A stretch of DNA of 20,268 nt, taken from NCBI GenBank assembly GCA_031367195.1, contig JANLPL010000088.1, positions 1-20,268 on the forward strand. Reading direction: 5' to 3'. The notes beneath the pieces are model-generated. The model worked only from the letters and a program-made list of their open reading frames with translations. It had not been told where the DNA came from and made no database searches. A program made the translations under genes and the position numbers. This DNA is from Roseiarcus sp031367195. Its GTDB lineage: Bacteria; Pseudomonadota; Alphaproteobacteria; Rhizobiales; Beijerinckiaceae. Below are positions 14,626 to 20,268 of the stretch, in pieces; position 1 is the stretch's first letter, and each line of letters begins with the position of its first letter.

Positions 14626-15531
14626 ATGACTGCGATCCATGTCTATTTCGGACCCGACGCGCTCACGGCGCCTCCCGTTGTTCGCAAATTGCGGGTTTCG
14701 GACGCGTTCGCGGCGTTGGCGGAGGGGTTCGACGACTTCTTGGCGATGCCGTCGCATCTCATCTTTCTCGCCATATTCTATGTCGGCGCGGGGATCGCGC
14801 TGACAGCCCTGAGTTCGCTTGGCGGCGCGCTGCATTTGGTGTTCCCGCTCGCGGCCGGCTTTGCGCTGGTGGGGCCGTTTCTGGCGATCGGGCTGTATGA
14901 ATTGAGCCGCCGGCGCGAACTGGGACTGGACGTGCGCCTCTCCGACGCGTTCATCGTCGCCAATTCACCCGCCTTGCCGGCGCTCGCGACCCTTGGCCTG
15001 GCGCTGGCGGCGATCTTCGCGGCCTGGATCGCTTCGGCGCAGGCGCTTTATGTCTGGCTCTACGGACCGGCGCCTCCGGCCTCGGCGCTCGCGTTCCTCG
15101 GCGACGTGGTTTCGAGCGATCGCGGCTGGCTGTTGATCGGTATTGGCGGCGGCGTCGGCTTTCTGTTCGCGGCGTTGGTGCTTTGCATCACCGTCGTCTC
15201 GTTTCCGCTGATGCTCGACCGCGACGTCGGACTCGTGCCGGCGGTGGCGACGTCGCTGCGTGTGAGCCGGACCAACCCGGTCGCGGTGGCGACCTGGGGC
15301 GCGATCGTCGCCGTATTGCTGTTTCTGGGCGCGCTGCCGATGTTCATCGGTCTGGCGCTGGTGATGCCCGTGCTGGGGCACGCGACATGGCGCTTCTATC
15401 GCCGCGCGGTCGAGCGCGATCCCGCGCATGAGCAACATCCGCGCTGGCCGGATGTCGCAAAAAAGCCGGCGCATTATTACGCCACGCCACATTCGGTCCT
15501 GTTCCCGTTACCGCAGAGCCGCGAGGAGTAG
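14626..15531 (+). CDS. DUF2189 integral membrane protein
   Basis: 301 residues from the ATG at 14626, which has a strong GGGAGGA 6 nt upstream; an in-frame ATG at 14557 lacks one. The polypeptide is dominated by hydrophobic segments, roughly at 45-66, 70-93, 115-140, 165-195 and 213-255, so it should sit in the inner membrane with about six helices. The N-terminal VVRKLRVSDAFAALAEGFDDF and the pattern SFPLMLDRDVGLVPAVATSLRVSRTNP, LVMPVLGHATWRFYRRAVE match the DUF2189 family, whose function is unknown. No catalytic motif is visible. It points away from moaC (220 nt between starts) and converges on trpC with a 29-nt gap. Stop codon is TAG. Confidence 0.8.
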   Translation: MTAIHVYFGPDALTAPPVVRKLRVSDAFAALAEGFDDFLAMPSHLIFLAIFYVGAGIALTALSSLGGALHLVFPLAAGFALVGPFLAIGLYELSRRRELGLDVRLSDAFIVANSPALPALATLGLALAAIFAAWIASAQALYVWLYGPAPPASALAFLGDVVSSDRGWLLIGIGGGVGFLFAALVLCITVVSFPLMLDRDVGLVPAVATSLRVSRTNPVAVATWGAIVAVLLFLGALPMFIGLALVMPVLGHATWRFYRRAVERDPAHEQHPRWPDVAKKPAHYYATPHSVLFPLPQSREE

Positions 15532-15560
15532 CCACGCGCTCCGCGCGCGCGGTCGTCGGC

Positions 15561-16361
15561 TCAGCCCTCGACCCCGGTCAGCAGCGCACGCGTCGCCTTG
15601 GCGACGTCGTGCTGGCGCAGCAGCGCCTCGCCGACCAGGAAGCAGTCGATTCCGGCCTCGGCAAGCCGGCGGCAGTCGGCGTGGTTGAGAATTCCGCTCT
15701 CGCCGACCAGCACGCGGCCCGCCGGCACATGCGGCGCGAGCCGCTCGCAGACGGCGAGCGAGGTCTCGAACGTCTTCAGGTCGCGATTGTTGATGCCGAT
15801 CAGCCGGCCCTCCAGCGTCAACGCGCGCTCCAATTCCTGCTCGTTGTGAACCTCGATCAGCACGTCGAGGCCGAGATCGTGCGCCGCCTTGTTGAGCGTG
15901 CGGGCGGTGTCGTCATCGACGGCGGCCATGATGATGAGAATGCAATCGGCGCCCCAGGCGCGCGCCTCCAGCACCTGATAGGCGTCGTAGAGAAAATCCT
16001 TGCGGATGATCGGCAGGGTCGTGGCCGCGCGCGCCGTCTTGAGGTGCTCGGACGAGCCCTGGAACGAGGGTGCGTCGGTCAGCACCGACAGGCACGAGGC
16101 GCCGCCCTTCTGATAGGCCTTCGCCAGCGACTTCGGCTCGAAATGCTCGCGGATCAGGCCCTTTGACGGGCTCGCCTTCTTGATCTCGGCGATCAGCCCG
16201 AACCGGCCTTCCTCGCGCGCGCGCTCCAGCGCCTTGAGGAATCCGCGCGGCGGCGATTGCTCGCGGATTTCGCGCTCCAGCGTCGCGCGCGGCACGCGGA
16301 CCTTCGCCTCGGCGATTTCGCGCCGCTTATAGGCGCCGATCTGGCTCAGAATGTCGCTCAC
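15561..16361 (-). CDS. trpC: Indole-3-glycerol phosphate synthase
   Basis: 266 residues; TrpC closes the ring of CdRP to indole-3-glycerol phosphate in tryptophan synthesis. The TIM-barrel signatures are all present: LIAEIKKASPSKG near residue 55 (substrate Lys), ASCLSVLTDAPSFQG, PIIRKDFLYDAYQV with the catalytic Lys, GADCILIIMAAV, LDVLIEVHNEQELERAL, IGINNRDLKTFE and VLVGESGIL. It is monofunctional, without a fused TrpF domain, as usual in alphaproteobacteria. The start is GTG at 16361 with GAGGGG upstream, 10 nt after the trpD stop, so it belongs to the same transcript. Confidence 0.97.
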   Translation of the reverse strand: MSDILSQIGAYKRREIAEAKVRVPRATLEREIREQSPPRGFLKALERAREEGRFGLIAEIKKASPSKGLIREHFEPKSLAKAYQKGGASCLSVLTDAPSFQGSSEHLKTARAATTLPIIRKDFLYDAYQVLEARAWGADCILIIMAAVDDDTARTLNKAAHDLGLDVLIEVHNEQELERALTLEGRLIGINNRDLKTFETSLAVCERLAPHVPAGRVLVGESGILNHADCRRLAEAGIDCFLVGEALLRQHDVAKATRALLTGVEG

Positions 16362-16371
16362 CGCCGGCCCC

Positions 16372-17385
16372 TCATGCGTTCGAGACCTCGACGAGACGGG
16401 CCAACGTCGTCGCCGCCGCGCCCTCGTCGAGCGCTTGTTGCGCCCGCGCCACCCCTGCGGGCAGATCGGCGACGGCTTGCGCCACCACCAGCGCCGCGCC
16501 GGCGTTGAACACGGCGATGTCGCGATAGGCGTTGCGCGCGCCGCTCAACACTTCACGCAGCGCCGCCGCGTTGTAGGCGGGGTCGCCCCCCTTCAACTCC
16601 TGGGGCGACGCGCGGCGCAATCCCACATCTTCGGGCTTGACCGTGAAGCCTCGAATCTCGCCCCCGTTCAATTCCACAATCTCCGTCGAAGCCGTCGTCG
16701 TGATCTCGTCGAGCCCGTCGCCGCCGTGGACCAGCCAGACCCGCTGCGAGCCGTGATTTCGCAACACCTGCGCCATCGGCTCCAGCCAGGCGGCGGAGAA
16801 CACGCCGAGCAATTGCCGCTTGACGCCGGCCGGGTTCGACAACGGCCCGAGCAGGTTGAAGATCGTGCGCGTGCCCAGTTCCACCCGCGCCGCGCCGACA
16901 TGGCGCATCGCGGCGTGATGGGCGGGCGCCATCATAAAACCGACGCCAGCCTGCGCGATGCAACGCTCGACCGCCGCCGGAGCGATGCCGATCTTGACGC
17001 CGAGCGCCGTCAGCGCGTCCGAAGAGCCTGATTTCGAGGAGGCGGCGCGATTGCCGTGTTTGGCGACCGGCACGCCGCAGGCGGCCACGATGATCGCCGC
17101 CAGCGTCGAGACATTGTAGGAACCCGAACCGTCGCCCCCGGTGCCGACGATGTCGATCGCGTTCTCGGGCGCCTTCACCCGCAGCATTCGCGCCCGCATC
17201 GCCGCCACCGCGCCGGTGATCTCCTCGACGCCTTCGCCGCGCACGCGCAGCGCCATCAGGAAACCGCCGACCTGCGCCGGCGTCACGTCGCCCGACAGCA
17301 TCGCCTCGAATGCGTCGAACGCCTCTGCGCGCGAGAGTTGCGCGCCGGCGGCGACCTTGGCGATGAGCGGTTTGAAAGCATCCAT
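16372..17385 (-). CDS. trpD: Anthranilate phosphoribosyltransferase
   Basis: 337 residues; TrpD joins anthranilate to PRPP, giving phosphoribosylanthranilate. Signature motifs: the PRPP loop GTGGDGSGSYNVST near residue 80, KHGNRAASSKSGSSD (anthranilate/Mg region), and FNLLGPLSNPAGVKRQLLGV. The ATG at 17385 is preferred because it starts at the family N-terminus and lies 1 nt after the trpG TGA; the open frame extends 30 codons further into trpG only as an overlapping reading. Ribosomes finishing trpG could re-initiate here. It forms a trpG-trpD-trpC unit. Confidence 0.97.
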   Translation of the reverse strand: MDAFKPLIAKVAAGAQLSRAEAFDAFEAMLSGDVTPAQVGGFLMALRVRGEGVEEITGAVAAMRARMLRVKAPENAIDIVGTGGDGSGSYNVSTLAAIIVAACGVPVAKHGNRAASSKSGSSDALTALGVKIGIAPAAVERCIAQAGVGFMMAPAHHAAMRHVGAARVELGTRTIFNLLGPLSNPAGVKRQLLGVFSAAWLEPMAQVLRNHGSQRVWLVHGGDGLDEITTTASTEIVELNGGEIRGFTVKPEDVGLRRASPQELKGGDPAYNAAALREVLSGARNAYRDIAVFNAGAALVVAQAVADLPAGVARAQQALDEGAAATTLARLVEVSNA

Positions 17386-17386
17386 G

Positions 17387-17962
17387 TCAGTTCGCGCGGG
17401 CCAGTTCGAGGAAATTGGCGAGAATCGTCTTGCCGTGTTCGCTGGCGATGCTCTCGGGATGGAACTGCACGCCATGCACGTTGAGCCGGCGATGCGACAT
17501 TGCCATGATCAGCCCGTCCGCCTCCGCCGTCACTTCGAGTTCGTCCGGCGCGGATACCCGCTCGATAATCAGGCTGTGATAGCGCGTCGCCTGAAACGGC
17601 CCGTTGAGCCCTCGAAACAGTTTCTTGCCGCTATGGGTCACGGTCGAGACCTTGCCATGCATCGGCGAGGGCGCGCGAATCACCTGGCCGCCGAACACCT
17701 GTCCGATCGTCTGATGGCCCAGGCACACCCCCAGAATCGGCGTCGTCTCCGCCGCCGCGCGCACCAGATCGAGGCAGATGCCGGCTTGGTTGGGCGTGCA
17801 GGGGCCGGGCGACAACACGATGGCGTCAGCCTGGTCGGCCAACGTCTCGTCCACCGAGCGCGCGTCATTGCGCCACACGCTGACGTCAGCGCCCAATTCG
17901 CCCAGGTAATGGACGAGATTGAAGGTGAAACTGTCGTAATTGTCGATCAAGGTGACGCGCAT
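17387..17962 (-). CDS. trpG: Anthranilate synthase glutamine amidotransferase subunit
   Basis: 191 residues from the ATG at 17962; the protein then opens with VTLIDNYDSFTFNLVHYLGE like other TrpG. An ATG at 17980 would add six residues and neither has a clear Shine-Dalgarno sequence. TrpG releases ammonia from glutamine for the TrpE synthase subunit. The class I amidotransferase triad is present: Cys80 in GVCLGHQTIG, His168 and Glu170 in FHPES; LSPGPCTPNQAG is the usual oxyanion region. TrpE is not in this window, so it must be encoded elsewhere. The same subunit can serve para-aminobenzoate synthesis (PabA) in some bacteria, but the trpDC linkage supports TrpG. The AIM24 gene lies upstream, 52 nt away on the same strand. 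Confidence 0.95.
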   Translation of the reverse strand: MRVTLIDNYDSFTFNLVHYLGELGADVSVWRNDARSVDETLADQADAIVLSPGPCTPNQAGICLDLVRAAAETTPILGVCLGHQTIGQVFGGQVIRAPSPMHGKVSTVTHSGKKLFRGLNGPFQATRYHSLIIERVSAPDELEVTAEADGLIMAMSHRRLNVHGVQFHPESIASEHGKTILANFLELARAN

Positions 17963-18014
17963 GGTCACGCTGTTTCCCATGCCGCGCGTGAGACTTCAAG
18001 CAATGAGGCCGGTT

Positions 18015-18803
18015 TCAGGCGTCGTCCTTACTGCCGCCCCCGCCGAACAGCCCGCCCAGCAGCCCGCCCGCCACGCCGATCGCCGACCCGACCGCGACGC
18101 CGCCGACCGTCGAATTGGAGCCCGTTTCGCCCGCGCCCGGGAGATAACGCGCGATCTCCTCGGCGAGATTGAGAATCGGCATACTTTGCAGCCAGATATG
18201 GCCGGGGCCGGTCAGGCTCGCCAGAAACAGGCCCTCGCCGCCGAACAGCATGTTCTTGAAACCCTGCACCCGCTGGATGTCGAACGTCACGCTCGGCTCG
18301 AACACGCCGACATGGCCGGCGTGCACCAGCAGCCGCTCGCCCGGCGCCAGATCGCGCTCGACCAACTCGCCCGAGAGGTCGAGCCACACCACCCCCGGCC
18401 CGGTCACTTTTTGCAGAATAAACCCGTCGCCGCCGAAGAAGCCGGCGCCGAGCCGCTTCTGCCAGGCCAGTTCCAGCGTGACCGACTTTTCCGCCACCAG
18501 AAACGTCTCCTTGCGGCAGATCAACGACTGGCCGGGACGCAGCAGGGCGGGCACGATGGCGCCGGGAAAGCGCGGCGCGAAGGCCACATGCCCCTGGCCC
18601 TGCGCGGTGAAATCGGTGACGAAGAACGAGCCGCCGCCGAACGAGCGCTTCAGACCGGCGAGAAAGCCGCCGCCGGTGTGCGTGTCCATCGTCACCGCGT
18701 CGTTCATCCAGCACATCGTGTTGGTCTGACTATAGACCGTCTCGCCCGCCGCGAGGTCGATGGCGACCGTCTGCATGATGCTACCGTTGATCTGATATTT
18801 CAT
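18015..18803 (-). CDS. AIM24/TIGR00266 family protein with glycine-rich tail
   Basis: 262 residues. The body is the beta-rich AIM24 fold with its repeated pattern of Gly and short strands: GETVYSQTNTMCWMND, GGFLAGLKRSFGGGSFFVTDF, GHVAFAPRFPGAIVP, FGGDGFILQKVTGPGVVWLD and FGGEGLFLASLTGPGHIWLQ. Family members are widespread in bacteria and in mitochondria (Aim24), with no settled biochemical role. The C-terminal ~35 residues are Gly/Ala/Val-rich (VGSAIGVAGGLLGGLFGGGG), a glycine-zipper-like segment that could insert into a membrane or oligomerise, ending in SKDDA. There is no signal peptide. AGGCGG precedes the ATG at 18803, which lies 7 nt after the stop of the oxygenase gene, so the two are co-transcribed. 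Confidence 0.87.
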   Translation of the reverse strand: MKYQINGSIMQTVAIDLAAGETVYSQTNTMCWMNDAVTMDTHTGGGFLAGLKRSFGGGSFFVTDFTAQGQGHVAFAPRFPGAIVPALLRPGQSLICRKETFLVAEKSVTLELAWQKRLGAGFFGGDGFILQKVTGPGVVWLDLSGELVERDLAPGERLLVHAGHVGVFEPSVTFDIQRVQGFKNMLFGGEGLFLASLTGPGHIWLQSMPILNLAEEIARYLPGAGETGSNSTVGGVAVGSAIGVAGGLLGGLFGGGGSKDDA

Positions 18804-18810
18804 TGCCGCC

Positions 18811-19764
18811 TCACGTCGTCGTGGATTTGAATTTGCTCATCAAATAGGGACCGGACCGCACCGCCGCATATTTCGGCGTCTGGCCGGGCAGCGGCGCGAT
18901 CACGGCGTCCCAGTTGGGCTGGTGGAAGAAGGCGAACGACTGTCGCCGCTCCGCGCCGCCGTCTTGCGGGACCACGACGCGATGCAGCGTCGAGACCCAG
19001 CGGTCGTTGGTCCAGCGCGCCATCAGGTCGCCGATATTGACGACGAAAGCGCCGGGCGTCGGGGGAATTTCAACCCAGCGCCCCTCGGGCGAAAAAATCT
19101 CCAATCCGCGCGAGCCCGCTTGCGGCTTGAGGATCGTCAGCGAGCCGTAGTCGGTATGCGCGCCGGCGCGGATTTGCCCCGGCGCGGGCGGGCGCTCCAG
19201 CGCGGGATAGTTGAGCGCGCGCAGCGCGCTGACGGCTGAGTCGATGTAGGGTGCGAAGAAGTCCTCCGGCAGGTCGAGTGCGGTGGCGAATACGCGCATG
19301 ACGCGCGCGGCGAGGCGCTCCATTGCGATGTAGTAATCGCGCCAAGCCACGCGAAAGCCGGCTGGCGCGTCGGGCCAGATCGTCGGCGCGTAGCAGAAGG
19401 CGAGCGCCTCCGGGTCATCGAGCCCGGCCGGCGCAGCCTCGGGGCCGCCGTTGAAGCTTTCTTTCAGATCGGGCGGCGAATCGACGCCCTTCGAGCGAGC
19501 CAGCGCCTCCGCCAGCGGCGGCAGATAACCATAGGGGTAGCCGGGCGCGGGCGCACGGGCGGCGAGTTTGCGCGCCATCGGCAAAGCGAAAAACGCCTCC
19601 GCCTCGCCCCACAGCGCCGCGAGGGTCGCCTGCGGCACGCCATGACCGATGAGGTTGAGAAAGCCCGTCGCGCGGCAGATGGCGTCGATCTCGGCGCCGA
19701 TCGCGCGCCTGTCGCTGCCGGACGCGGCCTCGAATCGGGCGAGATCGAGCGCGGGGAAGTCCAT
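18811..19764 (-). CDS. 2-oxoglutarate/Fe(II)-dependent oxygenase, isopenicillin N synthase-like
   Basis: 317 residues with the two usual parts: the N-terminal DIOX_N region (PALDLARFE, ICRATGFLNLIGHGVP, AEAFFALPMARKLAA) and the catalytic double-stranded beta-helix. The iron ligands are His203 and Asp205 in AHTDYGSLT and His261 in STLHRVV. The 2-oxoglutarate-binding pair is Arg274-x-Ser276 in RQSFAFF. All are intact, so it should be active. The cytoplasmic substrate is unknown; related enzymes hydroxylate, desaturate or cyclise small molecules. No secondary-metabolite cluster is nearby, so a biosynthetic role is not suggested by context. The ATG at 19764 has only a weak ribosome site. It is followed after 7 nt by the AIM24 gene. 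Confidence 0.9.
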   Translation of the reverse strand: MDFPALDLARFEAASGSDRRAIGAEIDAICRATGFLNLIGHGVPQATLAALWGEAEAFFALPMARKLAARAPAPGYPYGYLPPLAEALARSKGVDSPPDLKESFNGGPEAAPAGLDDPEALAFCYAPTIWPDAPAGFRVAWRDYYIAMERLAARVMRVFATALDLPEDFFAPYIDSAVSALRALNYPALERPPAPGQIRAGAHTDYGSLTILKPQAGSRGLEIFSPEGRWVEIPPTPGAFVVNIGDLMARWTNDRWVSTLHRVVVPQDGGAERRQSFAFFHQPNWDAVIAPLPGQTPKYAAVRSGPYLMSKFKSTTT

Positions 19765-19869
19765 GCGGCGAGGCTAGCACAACAGGCTGGCGCGCCTCCA
19801 GACCCGTTTCCGTTTTGCATGGCGCCGGACCGTAAGGGCGCAAGGCATAGGATATGAAGGGAGAGGGTC

Positions 19870-20268
19870 ATGTTGCGGCGCGCTGTTATTCTCGGACTGG
19901 CGTCGATTCTCCTTTCGAACGTCGCCGACGCCGACGCCGCGGCTCCGTCGCCCTGGCGGCGGGAGATGATTTGGCGCCTTCGGGTCGATGATCGACTGAC
20001 GCATCTGCTCGCGGTCTGTCCGGCCGACGTCGTCGGCGCGCGGGCTGCGCGCAGGAAAGCCGTCGCGACCATAGCGACAGTGGATTGCCAGCGCGACCCC
20101 GTCGCTTGCCACCAGCGTTGTTCGCAACGCGACGGCGAGGCGTGCCTGAATTTGGCGCGCGCGATCGAGGCCGAGGAGCCTCGACTATCGCCGAATTTTT
20201 GGAAGCCGCTCTATACCGCCGCCTGCGAACTTGGGCAGGCCAGCGGATGCACCAATCGGGCGGCGGCG
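19870..20268 (+). CDS. Exported Cys-rich Sel1-like repeat protein, partial (runs off the right edge)
   Basis: 133 codons are visible, with no stop before the window ends. GAGAGGG lies 2 nt before the ATG at 19870. An N-terminal signal peptide (RRAVILGLASILLSNVADA) is followed by a mature region whose pattern fits Sel1-like repeats with paired cysteines: CQRDPVACHQRCSQRDGEAC, LNLARAIEAEEP, LYTAACELGQASGCTNRAAA. These helical repeats, with Cys pairs likely disulfide-linked, resemble periplasmic Cys-rich Sel1 proteins and mediate protein contacts. The number of repeats and the function cannot be judged from the fragment. It is divergent from the oxygenase gene, with 105 nt between starts. Confidence 0.7.
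   Translation, partial: MLRRAVILGLASILLSNVADADAAAPSPWRREMIWRLRVDDRLTHLLAVCPADVVGARAARRKAVATIATVDCQRDPVACHQRCSQRDGEACLNLARAIEAEEPRLSPNFWKPLYTAACELGQASGCTNRAAA

Noticed and set aside
1..20268. CRISPR arrays, tRNA or rRNA genes, insertion sequences, prophage or defence islands
   Set aside because: I saw no regularly spaced repeats, clover-leaf-like sequence, transposase or integrase motif, or abrupt gene-content change beyond the AT-rich stretch already described.

Overview
High-GC bacterial chromosome, most likely an alphaproteobacterium of the Hyphomicrobiales (Rhizobiales). This rests on a MucR/Ros-family regulator, the hfq-hflX pair with rhizobial-type sequences, and the trpG-trpD-trpC cluster beside moaC-moeA. 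I cannot name the genus from the sequence. Nearly all of the window is coding. Of the 19 genes whose ends are visible, 16 stop with TGA and 3 with TAG; the only TAA is a premature one inside ispE.

Layout, left to right. (1) 1-3215, minus strand: a nu-class glutathione transferase, an exported TPR protein and ispE (MEP isoprenoid pathway). ispE carries an in-frame TAA at 157-159, after which the homologous reading frame continues to the window edge. (2) 3269-7171: a small outer-membrane beta-barrel gene (plus) converges on a Tat-exported metallo-beta-lactamase-fold hydrolase, followed by a large cytoplasmic Mo-bis-MGD oxidoreductase (both minus). (3) 7302-9542, plus strand: an exported single-HKD phospholipase-D-type nuclease, a 13-bp triple tandem repeat, then the coupled pair hfq-hflX. 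(4) 9543-10133: an AT-rich non-coding stretch with CGCAATTT repeats, leading to a MucR-like regulator that has lost three of the four usual zinc ligands. (5) 10569-12704: a class III nucleotide cyclase (minus) divergent from a dienelactone-hydrolase-like alpha/beta hydrolase (plus). (6) 12709-14405: moaC-moeA (molybdenum cofactor synthesis), minus strand, overlapping by one base. (7) 14626-15531: a DUF2189 membrane protein (plus). (8) 15561-19764, minus strand: a 2OG-Fe(II) oxygenase, an AIM24/TIGR00266 protein, then trpG-trpD-trpC. (9) 19870 to the right edge: the start of an exported Cys-rich Sel1-like repeat protein.

How they relate: trpG, trpD and trpC supply the glutamine amidotransferase, phosphoribosyltransferase and indole-glycerol-phosphate steps of tryptophan synthesis; trpE is not in the window. 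moaC and moeA make and load the cofactor that the molybdoenzyme at 5090-7171 needs, although the two loci are about 6.7 kb apart. hfq and hflX form a conserved post-transcriptional/ribosome-rescue pair. Most of the window is conserved housekeeping sequence. I see no CRISPR array, tRNA, rRNA, transposase, phage genes or defence island. The items most worth a second look are the interrupted ispE, the zinc-ligand-poor MucR paralogue with its AT-rich upstream region, and the orphan molybdoenzyme.
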